Source: Annona cherimola
Lineage: Eukaryota > Streptophyta > Magnoliopsida > Magnoliales > Annonaceae
NCBI GenBank assembly: GCA_030490835.1
Contig: CM059974.1
Location: 9,741,501-9,805,500 of the forward strand
Direction: 5' to 3'
Length of the DNA stretch: 64,000 bases
Below are positions 35,377 through 47,500 of the stretch, piece by piece; position 1 is the first letter of the stretch; the number at the start of each line of letters is the position of its first letter. The notes under the pieces are model-generated. The model saw only the letters and a list, made by a program, of their open reading frames with translations. It ran no database searches and was not told the origin of the DNA. The translations under genes and the position numbers were made by a program.

Positions 35377-37728
35377 TTATGACAAAGATGCGGTAGAAGA
35401 TCCTTGGTTCGGTCTTGCAGGAGAATACAAAAATGGTTTGGGCGGCACGGGTAAGCTTTCGAGGTTACCTTCCAGCATCTCCACCACTCTTCCCATAGAA
35501 GGACGATCCCTAGGATCTGTCTGTATGCACCATAACCCCACCATAATCATCTTCCTCGCAATTTCTTCTTCTACTTCCGCTTGTATATTATGCAGCCCCA
35601 AATCTCCATGCATATCAAGACGCATGTATATCCAGTCTGGAAAGTAGATCTCGCTTGTGTTTTCAGCTTCTGCGTTGATGTTCCTCCGTCCTCCTACCAT
35701 TTCTAGCACCATCATTCCGTAGCTATAAACATCAGACTTGGACGAAACTCCTCCAAAGTTCCGGCAATAGACCTCCGGAGCAATGTATCCAATGGTCCCT
35801 CTAGCACCCAACAATGATATAGTGCTCTCCTTTGATGGGCATAACTTTGCTAGGCCAAAATCTGAAATCTTGGGGCAGAACTCCTTGTCTAGGAGAATGT
35901 TATGTGGTTTTATGTCGAAGTGCAAAATGCGAGTGTGACAGCCACGGTGGAGGTACTCTAGCCCACGTGCAATGCCAAGTGCAATCTCGCATAGTTTTTG
36001 CCATCCGAGACGGTGATTTTTCCCTGAGTAGATGAATTTCTCAAGTGAGCCATTGGCCATGAACTCATAGACAAGAGCTCTTTTAAAGTCTTGGGAACAG
36101 AATCCTAGAAGTGTAACAACATTGACATGGTAGGTTCTACCAATGCTGGCAACCTCATTGATGAATTCTTCTCCGCTGCCCTTGGACTGATCCAACACCT
36201 TCACAGCCACCAAGCGACCGTCAGAGAGCTTGCCTTTGAACACACTGCCGTACCCTCCTTGGCCTAGTTTTTCTTTGAAAGAACTGGTTATGTTCTTCAG
36301 CTCGGAATACAAATATCTTTTTGGAACGAGTGACCCATAATTCTTTAGGAATTCCTCCACATTCTCGACATCTTTTACCTTTCTCTTCCAGAAGGAGATA
36401 GGAATTTTTGGAGAGACTTTGGTGCAGAGGTGGTAAAACCAGTTATTGAACACAAGACATGTTATGATGAAGCTGCCAACTGCTGCACCCACTCCTAGAG
36501 AAAGAAAGAGGGAATCACCGTTTTCAATCGGTTGTGTTAATCTCTGTTTTTTATTTTTACTTCTTAAAAAACACCCGTTAGGGTTGATCAGAGGGAATTT
36601 TCGAACAAAAAACTGAACTAGCTTCTCCTTTCTGGAAGGCAAACAGAAAGAGACACCATACCTATTAGGGCTTTCGTTAACTTCCGCGGCAGTCCCTTGT
36701 TACTTCCACCTGAAAGATGTGGAACAGAAAAGTTAAGAAAAATATTTTATTGATATTAGAAATGATCCAATCAAGTAAAAGAAGAAATAAAAAGCAATTC
36801 ATTCAATTTGCTAGAAAGCCAATTCAAGAAATTCTCATTCCAATGTTACCAACTCTCCCAAGTCGGAAATTAAAACTATCATGTAAACAGGCTTTAGGAA
36901 ATGAAAAACACTAAACAGGAATGGTTAAGGAGCTTTTAAGACAAGTCATCATTTCCACAACTTGGATTAATGAAAAAAACAAAAATCGATTATTTTACCC
37001 GGACGTTTGTGGCATGTGAAGCAGCCCGGCGTCTTCCATCTAAGAGCAACACCCTTATCCAACAGAGGATCGAGGTTTTTGTCTAACCAGTCGGGACTAG
37101 AACTGGCAGGTGTTGGCAACTCTTGCATAATAGGAATCTCAAAGGTGTCACATTTATTCATACTACAATTTGGCGGCTTATCCTGTGGGAAGTAATACAG
37201 AACAACATGGAAGTCGCACCGTGTGTAATTGAACGACTGTCGACGGCAATGTTCAGGTATTTCATCATCATCGAGTTTGCATCTGAAGAATTTGGCATTT
37301 TTGCTGGCGACTTCGAAGTAATTAGGCTGGAAATCCGGTCTAGCAGCGAAAATGTGGAGCCTAGTGCAGAGATCATCATCATCATTCATGAGTTCGGCAT
37401 CCTGAATAAAAAGCATCTTCTCTTCCTCCGAGATGTTTTTCACAAAGTACAGTCTTCCGTGATCTTTAAATCGGATGTTTATTATTTCATCCCTGCAATT
37501 GAAATCTGAAACCCCACAATGGATTCCATCCGACTGGTTATAGAATCTAGTTTCGCCTGCTTCCTTGCATTGCACGTCAGAACACTCGAGAAGGGAGCCA
37601 AATTGTGCACCAGGTGAGTTGAAAGTGGGGAAGGGACCAGATGGCGCATAGGGTAAGTTGAAAGAGAGGTGAGATAGAAGGAAGAAAGAGAGGAGGAAGG
37701 AGAGAGTGGAAGAAGAAGCAGCCGCCAT
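35377..37728 (-). CDS. LRK10L receptor-like kinase, intact gene II
   Basis: Three exons, 36999-37728, 36662-36709 and 35377-36494, join in frame (phases 1 and 1) to 631 residues. Residues 1-25 or so are a signal peptide. A Cys-rich GUB_WAK-like ectodomain follows to about 243, then the juxtamembrane GSNKGLPRKLTKALI and a membrane helix at about 260-283. The kinase has GQGGYG (337-342), Lys358, Glu373, HFDIKPHN (catalytic Asp453, Asn458), DFG (471-473) and APE (498-500). HFD in place of HRD makes it a non-RD kinase, as is usual for LRK10L and many immune receptors. Such proteins sit in the plasma membrane and signal from wall- or pathogen-derived cues. The exon-A ectodomain lacks the clear WAK_assoc motif of exon B. 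This is the only copy in the window with no visible lesion. A continuous frame runs upstream of the kinase exon to 36642 but is intronic. Confidence 0.9.
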
Positions 37729-37894
37729 CGCAGAAGAATGGATGATAATTGAGGAAGCAGAACGGCGAACCTCTTATGTTTTAATTTTTAATTCGGCAGG
37801 CATCACAGCGAAAAGAAAGCAGCTATTTCTTGGAAGTTCAATCCTCTTATCTTTTTGACGAAGACTTTGACTAACGAAGGACGACGGCAATGTT

Positions 37895-38140
37895 CATCGT
37901 CTTCTTTTGGTTGTTAATGATAGAGCCTACAGTGAGGAATCATGTCCGTGGCCTACCCGCACCGCAATGTCACCCTCGAACGCCACTCCATTTGGCGGTA
38001 GCAGTCAAAACGTTGACCTGTTCTTCTACTTACATTGTTCTGCTGTTTTACCTGAGAGAATTGGCTTTTACCCGGTTCATAGTATCTCTTGCCTGGGTAA
38101 TGTCACACATCCGTCTTACACCAGCTTTTAAATGTTTGCA
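37895..38140 (+). pseudogene. LRK10L exon B fragment, inverted
   Basis: The plus-strand translation VVNDRAYSEESCPWPTRTAM… through SAVLPERIGFYPVHSISCLG to THPSYTSF matches residues 91-161 of exon B (52185-52926). It is preceded by the unrelated promoter flank of gene II and followed, after a jump, by exon B downstream sequence. Head and tail of the exon are missing. It marks the inversion breakpoint near 37885. Confidence 0.85.
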
Positions 38141-38142
38141 TG

Positions 38143-39720
38143 TCTTGTGAGTTGTGACTTGTAAGTCTTAAAGCGTTGCTGATTTTCTTTCCAAAATTTC
38201 TTCATTTCTTCGCCACTGTTGGAGGGTAAGAAGAACAGAACAAAACAGTTAATCCTCCCTGGATTGACATCCTTCCCTGATCTTTTTTTTCTTGCCAACC
38301 GATGTCTCCCTCCCAACCACACCTTCTCTTTTTCCGACTTTTCATAGGTTTTTCATTTTTTTTTAGTGGTTGTAATTGTCCTGGTTTCAAAAAATTTCAT
38401 TTACGATCCATAGACCGTAGCTTTAGATTTACCTATTGTATTATTGTGATTACCGTGCTTTTTAAATCAGTTGAAGAGCTTATGGCTTTTTTCCAAACTA
38501 CGTTTGATGTGACTGAAATAATTAAAACTAAAAAAAAGAGTAAAAATAAATTATTTTAAAAAATTCGGTCGGTTTTATGTGAGATCCCATAAAAAGAGTA
38601 TACAATCCACACTTTTGAAGGCAAAAACCTTCGGTTTCTCACGGATGATCGTTTTGTGTTCTAGCTTGGAAAAATAAAAGTTACAGTTTTTTTTCAAGTT
38701 AATGATCTCGCTATGCATATTTGTTTATTTGTGTGAGAATGATTTTAAAAATTAGCGTAAATGAGATTAAAGATTCAGGTGCCAGAATTTTAATCAGAAA
38801 TAGCCTGTTAAATTAACCTTCGAAAGGCTTGATTAGTAAAATATTTTTGATTGACATGGAATTGGATGAAAAAACAATACTTATATTGTTAATTATTGAA
38901 TTCCAATCTGCTCGTTTCCGAGTCATCCATCATTAGTCAAGGTCTTCGTCAAAAATACGAAAAAGGAATCCACTCCGAAAAGAGAGCTTTTGGCGAGAAT
39001 TTTTTAAAACAGGAGAGGAACAGGTGTGGCCATTTCCTTTGATTGCTTCAAATTCTTTTTAAGATGGTTTCCTGTTCTTCCACTCTATCCTTCCTCGTCT
39101 TTTTCTTCCTTCTGTAGCACCTTTCTCTTGATCTTGTTTTGAACCTCAACCACTATTCTTAGGTTAGAATATGCGTTATCCAAATCTATATATTTTGCAA
39201 TATTACAAGGGGTCATGGTCTTAGTAGAAACGCTTACTAGTACGGGCATTACGTTTATTTGTCTAAATTTCTTGTTCTTTATGAAACTACGGACTTAAGT
39301 GTATTTAATTCATATTTAATTTCACAAAAATTGGATATTATATATATATATATTAAATTTTCGAAAATTAACGGTTTACATGTTATTTGATAATTTTACC
39401 TCCAAACTATTAATTTTTTGAAATGTAGAAAATAAATACACATATCTAAAAATTATAAAATTATTACATATATTTGAGCCCATAGTTGTGCTATAAAAAA
39501 AAAAACACGTACATGTGTGCGGACTAGGAGAGCACCTGTTAGCCCGGCTAACAAGGTCAAAATCCTATTACGAAAATGGTCTATTTTGCATATATTCAAC
39601 ATATAAAATCATAATTTAGAAAATGTAAATTTATGAGATTTATTTTATAAATAATACCTTGTGACTTTTAACTTCAAAAGACATGGTAACTTTGTAAAGA
39701 GAATTGAATTTAATCAGTTT
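38143..39720. repeat. Right arm of the large inverted repeat
   Basis: This is the reverse complement of 32278-34150 without the MITE. It contains a plus-strand signal-peptide remnant at 39062 (MVSCSSTLSFLVFFFLL, then a stop). Confidence 0.85.
39062..39160 (+). pseudogene. LRK10L signal-peptide exon remnant (right arm)
   Basis: ATG at about 39063 opens MVSCSSTLSFLVFFFLL, followed at once by TAG where the other arm reads Ser-Gln. No ectodomain follows. Confidence 0.7.
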
Positions 39721-39839
39721 TGTGGTTCAATTCTGATAACAGTGGATAGAACATCAAAAATAATAGTGGATAAAATTATTAATCATAGTATATTTAACAT
39801 GTATATTATTTTTTATTATTTTTGGATACTTTTAAATAT

Positions 39840-40375
39840 TTATTTTTGAATTTTTAAAATCAGTGACATTTTCGTAAGTCATGAATTGATATGCATGTTA
39901 GATATACCTAGATTAACAGTTATATAAAAAAATTTTAAAAAATATAAAAATAAGTTTTTGCAGCTATATGCACTGAAGCTAAGTGCACTCGGGTGCACTA
40001 CGTCATTGTCCGTATTTGTTTGGGTTCTTATTATATGTATCCGGGTGCACTTAGACTCAGTGCACCCGGGTGTATTTTACTCTTTTTTTTTATTTTTTTG
40101 AAACTTTTTTCATGAAACTGTTTTAACATATGAATCAATTTTTACTAAATTTTTGAGATTTTTAAAATTTTTTTGGATTTTTAAAAACCAGTAGTATTTT
40201 AGTAATTTAAATGTTACTAATTTTAAAAAATTAAAAAAAATATCTAAAAATCTCCAAAAAAGTAAAAATTGATATATATGTCAACTACAATTAGCTTAAC
40301 AGTTTCGTGAAAAAAAGTTTCAAAAAAATTTAAAAAATTAGGTGAAATACAACCGGGTGTATTATGCATATAATA
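39840..40375. mobile_element. Tandem palindromic elements with GTGCACCCGGGTG motifs
   Basis: Two AT-rich palindromic pieces abut. The first carries AATCAGTGACATTTTCGTAA. The junction has TGCACTCGGGTGCACTACG and CAGTGCACCCGGGTGTATTT (about 39985-40075). The second ends with AACCGGGTGTATTATGCATA (about 40350). No coding sequence was seen. Confidence 0.6.
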
Positions 40376-40421
40376 AAAACTCCTTTTGTTTTTATTTTAT
40401 TTTACTTGTTTATATGCAGGA

Positions 40422-40576
40422 AAGTGGGAGAATTAAAGACATGGGTTAGTCAGTTGGAGCATCTTATTCTTCCCAAAGTTGCTGTGGAGTGTCCTCCAGT
40501 TAGATATTTAGGATTTATTATTAGGAAAAAGAAGAATATTGATAAGACGTTGGTAGAATTATTGTTAGAAAAGTAA
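40422..40576 (+). other. Exon-like fragment of unknown family
   Basis: After a T-rich run and TATATGCAG an open stretch reads VGELKTWVSQLEHLILPKVA, then VECPPVRYLGFIIRKKK, to a stop at 40574-40576. It looks like a genuine protein exon carried into the region, but I do not recognise the family. No partner exon was found nearby. Confidence 0.35.
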
Positions 40577-41222
40577 GAATGTCGTAAAGCTTTATTGTAA
40601 ATACCAATTGAGAGAATATAAATAAACATCTATTAAAGAAAAGAAGACATGGGTTAGCCTTGGGTAACAATCAAACAGCTGATTCGACGATCTAGTCAAC
40701 AGCCGTAAAAAATATGTCTGAGTTACTCGAACAGGATTATAAATCAAACGCCTCTAGAGATGAGGGTTAAGAGCACACATTCTTTGAGGGGCAAGGGTAA
40801 AAGTATAAAAGTAAATAATGTTTTAAATTAATTTTTAAATTTTTGAAGGAAAGATTTTAATTTTCAATAATTTAAAGGGGTAAAAATAGAATTATAGGAA
40901 TAATTCGATTAATTCCAGCCTATATTTTATCAAATTTTTATTCAAATGAACAGATTGATTACAAGCGGGGAAAACGAAAATAAAACCGAGACAGGACATT
41001 CAACAACTCTACCCCAAAAGACTACGACTCATTTGCACGACTCACAACTCTGCCCTGCTGACAGCTTATCACCACGAGGGATTATCTTCTTGCCCATGTA
41101 CAGCCACTCAACAGATAGTGGTGGCCCACTATCTGATGAGGACAGGAATCAGTCTTGACAGAGGATTAAAAATCCTCCAGGTTTCCACTAGTCTTACTGA
41201 TTTTCATAGGCTTGTTGCAATT

Positions 41223-42427
41223 TGTAACGCCCCAGGCCTAACAGTAAGGTATTGTCCGCTTTGGGCCTCGACCCGCATCGTTTTGCCCCTCTGGGTTCAC
41301 GTGCATCTCGTCCTTCCCCAAAAGGCACCTCACTGAGGTACCTGGCAGCCTCCACTTATAGCCCAGGCTCCCCCCCTCATCCTAACCGATGTGAGATATC
41401 ACATTCACCCCCCCTTGGGGCTCCAGCGTCCCTGCTGGACACCATCGGCCGGAGGTCGGGAGTCGGCTTTAATACCATTTGTAACGCCCCAGGCCTAACA
41501 GTAAGGTATTGTCCGCTTTGGGCCTCGACCCGCACGGTTTTGCCCCTCTGGGTTCACGCGCATCCCGTCTTTCCCCAAAATACGCCTCACTGAGGTACCT
41601 GACAGCCTCCACTTATAACCTAGGCTCCCCCCCTCATCCTAACCGATGTGGGATATCACATTCACCCCCCCCTTAGGGCTCCAGCGTCCCCGATGGACAC
41701 CATCGGCCGGAGGTCGGGAGTCGGCTCTGATACCATTATGTCACACACTGGCTTCACTGCCTCAGTATTGTCCGCTTTGGGCCTCGCCCGCACGGTTTTG
41801 TCCTTCTGGGTTCACGCGCTCATCCTTCCCAAAAGACGCCTCGACAGGACAACCAGTGCCTCCACTTATAGCCCAGGCTCCCTCCCTCGTCCTAACCGAT
41901 GTAGGATTCCACATCCACCCCCCCTTGGGGCTCCAGCGTCCCCGCTGGACACCACCGGTCGGAGGTCGGGAGTCGGCTCTGATACCATTTGTAACGCCCC
42001 AGGCCTAACAGTAAGGTATTGTCCGCTTTGGGCCTCGGCCCGCACGGTTTTGCCCCTCTGGGTTCACACGCATCTCGTCCTTCCCCAAAAGGCGCCTCAC
42101 TGAGGTACCTGGCAGCCTCCACTTATAGCCCAGGCTCCCCCCCTCATCCTAACCGATGTGGGATATCACATTCACCCTCCCTTGGGGCTCCAGCGTCCCC
42201 GCTGGACACCATCGACCGGAGGTCGGGAGTCGGCTTTGATACCATTTGTAACGCCCCAGGCCTAACAGTAAGGTATTGTCCGCTTTGGGCTTCGGCCCGC
42301 ACGATTTTGCCCCTTTGGGTTCACGCGCATCCTGTCCTTCCCCAAAAGGCGCCTCACTAAGGTACCTAACAGCCTCCACTTATAGCCCAGGCTCCCCCCC
42401 TCATCCTAACCGATGTGGGATATCACA
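41223..42427 (-). mobile_element. Tandem TRIM retrotransposon array with five LTRs
   Basis: Five direct LTR copies lie at 41223-41403, 41480-41660, 41739-41913, 41990-42170 and 42247-42427, four of them 181 bp. On the minus strand each starts TGTGATATCCCACATCGG and most end GGGGCGTTACA. The four spacers of 76-78 bp each start with a primer-binding site matching the initiator-tRNA-Met type (TGGTATCAGAGC) and end with a G-rich polypurine tract (AAGGGGGGG). There is no coding capacity, so this is a terminal-repeat retrotransposon in miniature. The third LTR is variant at one end (TGTCACACACTGG on +). No convincing target duplication was found (CAATT left, CCATT right). The open frames across it follow the repeat and are not genes. 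Confidence 0.9.
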
Positions 42428-43069
42428 CCATTGGTCTTATTTTAAAATTTGCATATTTTTTTAATTAAGAGCATATTTTCTCAACACAAAAAAATTTCAA
42501 ACAAAAACTTTACACTCTCCATCTCTACCCCATTTTTAATCATTTTTCACATCTTTCTATACAATTACCCTAACTTTAATCATTTTTACATAATTACCTA
42601 TACAATTAACCTATCTAATTTAACTTTATTTCATTTACTACTCATCATTACCAATATCATATCATTTTCTCTAAATTCAAGAATTTTTGCACCATAAACT
42701 TCTTATCTAAAATTTTATCACTTCCCACATACTTTAATTCCAAATAATTAAGCCTTACTGAATCTTCGGATAAGTTGCCGTCTAAATTGTAGCACTAATA
42801 TATTTGACTCCACTACGTGTTTTACAATTATAATTTATATGCCAACCTAGAATATTTATGACTTTGGAACAAGTGATCACTTGGTTGCTCAAATGGCTGC
42901 TAGGAGTGTACGGGGAGTAATTGAGTAGAGGCGATTCCTACCTTTAGGGTATGCCTTAGGTACTTGGTCATCCACAGCAGGTAATACAATAAAAAAAAGA
43001 CCTTGGAATGAGATATATCAATACAATTCAATCATAACATCAGATTACGAGATTGAAATTTAGGAACTA
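42428..43069. other. No gene recognised
   Basis: The sequence is AT-rich. The frame at 42449-42697 consists of Asn/Ile/Phe-rich low-complexity translation and is not credible. Confidence 0.5.
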
Positions 43070-43957
43070 TTGTTATAATTTTGTGTATAACAAAGGTAGA
43101 GATTTTCTAAAATTAAAATAAGAAATTTAAATTTTTACTACTTACCATCAATCCTTAGAAACTTAGTTAATCTCCTTCGTTGCAATCTTTCTCAGATGAT
43201 TTTCGTAGGGTAGCTTAAAAAAGGAAGAGAGATCATCTGCTCCACAAGTCTCTCTCAAACATCCCACGCTCTTGGATTGTTGTAATTTTAAACTAGTTAT
43301 AATGGTGCAAATATTACTTTAAGATAATTAAAGTTGAGACTTAGAAATAGAATTGAAAATTAAGAAAAATGAAAATAAAAAACAAAAAAAAGAAATAGTA
43401 TTGCACTGTTTTTTCTTACTACAACATTCCGGAATCAAAATGCACCATCACTTTCAGATGAAATTTAATAGAAAAATAAAAACACTTCTGAGTTATGACA
43501 AAGATGCAGTAGAAGATCCTTGGTTAGGTCTTGCAGGAGAATACAGAAATGGTTTGGGCGGCACTGGTAAGCTTTCAAGGTTTCCTTCCAGCATCTCCAC
43601 CACTCTACGCGTAGAAGGACGATCCCTGGGATCTGTCTGTATGCACCATAACCCCACCATAATCATCTTCCTTGCAATTTCTTCTTCTGCTTCTGCCTGT
43701 ATTTCATGCAGCCCCAAACCTCCCCGCATATCAAGTCGCATGTATATCCAATCTGGAAAGTAGATCTCGCTTGTGTTTTCAGCTTCTGCGTTGATGTTCC
43801 TCCGTCCTCCTACCATTTCTAGCACCATCATTCCGTAGCTGTAAACGTCGGACTTGGACGAAACTCCTCCAAAGTTTCGGCAGTAGACCTCCGGCGCAAT
43901 GTAACTGATGGTCCCTCTAGCACCCAACAACGATATAGTGCTCTCCTTTGAAGGGCA

Positions 43958-44583
43958 TGTTGGGATTTTAGGCTATCCCCTTCTTGTGTAGATTAAATAG
44001 GAATGATTAATCACAGACAATAAATATTGCAAATAATAAGCAATCAAACCACGGGAAAAACACACCATAATTTTTATGTGGAAAACCCCTTTTTACCAAA
44101 GGGGAAAAACCACGGGACCCAGTTCAGGTAAATCTTCCACTATAAAATAATGGGATTACAATGCAATGTCTTCTCTAGTCAAAACTAGAGGATTTCATCA
44201 TCACAATAAGGATGGATTTCAATACAGAAATTAATCAAGATAGATCTCACCAAATCTGAGATGACGGCGGAATTTTCTCTCTTGATGGCTGAAAGAGATA
44301 ACTGCCGTAGAAACCTTGAGCATATGAGGATAAAATCCTCCTCCGTGCGTTGGAGCTACTGCTGCCGCTGCTTCTCTGAAAAACCGAGACGGAGAGAAAA
44401 ACTCTCTGACGAATGTCACTGCCGAGAGAGCCAAGAGGAGAAGAGAGATGATCTCTCTCTCTCACACATATGCGCCGAAACCAAAAGCGGCAAGGGGACA
44501 AGAGTGGGTGAGGCATCATTGCAAGATGCCAAATGGGTGGGGCCCCCCACTTTTGACTTCACGTGGGAGGAACCCACCCAACA
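43958..44583 (-). repeat. 3' LTR of the TNT1-like element
   Basis: 626 bp, next to the polypurine tract. The frames inside it, repeated exactly at 48905-49193, are not genes. Confidence 0.95.
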
Positions 44584-44597
44584 AATCTCCCCCTTCC
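44584..44597 (-). promoter_or_regulatory. Polypurine tract of the TNT1-like element
   Basis: On the minus strand GGAAGGGGGAGATT lies directly before the 3' LTR, in the position and with the composition of the plus-strand primer for reverse transcription. It overlaps nothing else and follows the gag-pol stop. Confidence 0.85.
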
Positions 44598-44599
44598 GA

Positions 44600-47500
44600 C
44601 TACATGAAGGGATTCGCCATCCCAACAATTAAACGACAAACTTCAAGCTTCTCCCTTGGTAGAGCCTTCGTCAACATATCAGAGCCATTATAATCGGTAT
44701 GGATTTTCTCAAGTTCAAACAACTTGTCATTAATAGCTTCTCTTATCCAATGATACCTCACATCAATATGCTTTGATCTTGCATGAAAAGAAGAATTCTT
44801 ACCAAGGTGAATTGCGCTTTGACTATCGCAAAATACGATATATCTTTGTTGCTTGAAACCGAGCTCATGTAGAAACCTCTTCATCCACAACAACTCTTTA
44901 CATGCTTCAGTTGCTGCAATGAATTCCGCTTCGGTTGTAGAAAGTGCAACGCATTTCTGTAGCCTTGATTGCCAAGCTACAGCTCCTCCTGCAAAAGTAA
45001 TCAAGGAACCAGAGGTAGACTTTCGAGTGTCCACATCTCCTGCCATATCTGCATCTGTGTAGCAAATTAGTAATGGTTTCTCATTGCCAAAACAAAGTCT
45101 CAAACTGGAAGTACCTCGTAGATATCTCATAATCCACTTAACTGCATTCCAATGCTCTCTCCCAGGATTAGACAAGAACCGGCTAACAATACCAACTGCA
45201 TAAGCTATGTCTGGCCTTGTACATACCATTGCATACATCAAACTCCCCACAGCTGAAGCATATGGAACCCTTTCCATGTCTTTCTTCTCTGTATCTGTAG
45301 AGGGACACTGCTCAATGTTTAGCTTAAAATGAGTAGCAAGAGGAGAGTTAACCGCTTTAGCTTTGTCCATGTTGAACCTCTGAAGTACCTTCTCAATGTA
45401 GTTCTCCTGTGACAGATATAACTTCTTGGCATTCCTCTCACGATGAATGTTTATGCCAAGAATTTGCTTTGCCGGCCCTAAATCCTTCATAGCAAAAATT
45501 TGACTTAGTTGCATCTTCAACCTATCAATCCTTGAAGAATTGTTTCCAACAATCAACATATCATCGACATAAAGCAATAGTATAATAATATCATCATCAG
45601 AGAATTTCTGCACAAAGACACAATGATCAGAAGTTGTTTTTCGATAGCCATGTTTCTCCATAACTGACTCAAACTTCTTATACCATTGTCTTGGTGCTTG
45701 CTTCAAGCCATAAAGGCTTTTTCTCAGCTTGCACACATGATCCTCTTTTTCTTTTACCACGAAACCCTCTGGCTGCTCCATATAAATTTCCTTGTCTAGT
45801 TCACCATGAAGAAAAGCAGTCTTTACATCCATTTGTTCAATCTCCAAATCAAGACTAGCTGCTAGACCCAAAACCACACGAATAGATGACATTTTAACAA
45901 CTGGAGAAAAAATCTCATCAAAATCAATACCTTTCTTTTGATTGAATCCCTTGACGACCAATCTAGCTTTGTATCGAGGTTGTGTGGTAACTTGTTCTTG
46001 CTTCACTCTGTATACCCACTTGTTCTTCAAAGCTCTTTTGCCCATAGGCAACTTTACCAACTCAAATGTATGATTTTCATGCAGTGACTTCATCTCATCT
46101 CGCATGGCTTCAACCCACTCCTTCTTATGTTCATCTTCCATGGCTTCTGCATAACATTCGGGCTCTCCCCCGTCAGTCAGTAACACATATTCATCAACAG
46201 AATATCGTGTAGAAGGATGACGATCTCTAATAGACCTCATGAGTGGAACATCTGGTGGAACTTCTGGTACTGGTGACTGCTCAACAATGCCATCATTAAT
46301 CTCAACCTGTGTATGAGTATCAACATCAACTGTACCATCCTGGTCATCTTGAACTTCATCTCTAACCTGTACTGGCACATGTGTCAAAGGAACTGGATCC
46401 AAGTCTGTTAAATTATCATAATATTGAGAAACTATTTTAATTGTTTTCTCAATATCTTGTATGGTTTGGTCTTCCATAAACACAACATCTCGGCTTCTTA
46501 CAAGCTTTTTCTGTACCGGATCATAAAACCTGTAACCAAAATCATCTTGGCCATAGCCGATAAATACACACTGTCTTGTCTTGACATCAAGTTTAGACCT
46601 CTCATCTTTGGGAATATGCACAAAGGCCTTACATCCAAAGACACGCAAGTGACTATAGGATACATCTTTTCCCAACCAAACTCTGTTTGGAACATCAAAA
46701 TTTAAAGGAACACAAGGCGTGAGATTTAACACATGTACAACGGTACTCAAAGCCTCACCCCAAAAAGATCCTGGCAACTGTGCATATGAAAGCAAACATC
46801 TTACCCTTTCAACTAGTGTTCTGTTCATCCTCTCAGCTAGCCCATTTAACTGAGGAGTCTTCGGAGGTGTCCTTTGATGCCTAATACCCAGCTGTTTGCA
46901 ATATTCATCAAAAGGACCACAATACTCACCTCCATTATCAGTTCTGATACACTTTAACTTCTTCCCAGTCTGTCTCTCAACTGAGGTCTGAAACTGTTTA
47001 AACACATCTAACACTTGGTCTTTTGTCTTCAAGGTATAGACCCATAATTTCCTTGAATGATCATCTATAAAAGTCACAAAATAGAGAGCACCACCAAGTG
47101 TTTTTACTTTCATGGGACCACAAACATCAGAATATACTAAATCAAGTATACCCGGCTGTCTTGAAGGAGGGGACGTTTTAAAGGCAACTCTGTTTTGCTT
47201 CCCTGCCAAGCAATGAGCACATTTCTTCAATGCTGTATTCTTCAATCCAGAAAGAAGATTTTTCTTTGCCAAAACCATCAAACCCTTCTCACTCATGTGG
47301 CATAGTCTTCTATGCCATAGCTCTGTTGTACTTTCATTCTCCATTGCATTGATAATACAAGAAGAAACCTTTGCCTGCATGAAGTACAATGAGGAGCACT
47401 TCTTGCCTCTAGCCACAATCATAGAACCTTTAGTAAGCTTCCAATGACCATCATTGAAGGTGTTGCAAAACCCCTCATCATCAAGTTTACCTGCTGAAAT

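Noticed and set aside
36495..36642. N-terminal extension of the kinase frame of gene II (MPSRKEKLVQFF…)
   Set aside because: A clear CTAG acceptor at 36495 and the in-phase mini-exon show this part is intron.
41252..42464. Overlapping Pro/Ser-rich frames on both strands
   Set aside because: They are translations of the TRIM LTR array, repeated with each LTR.
44231..44632. Frames inside the LTR (and their copies at 48905-49456)
   Set aside because: Identical in both LTRs and lying on both strands. The plus-strand one at 48935-49456 runs across the insertion junction into antisense kinase sequence.
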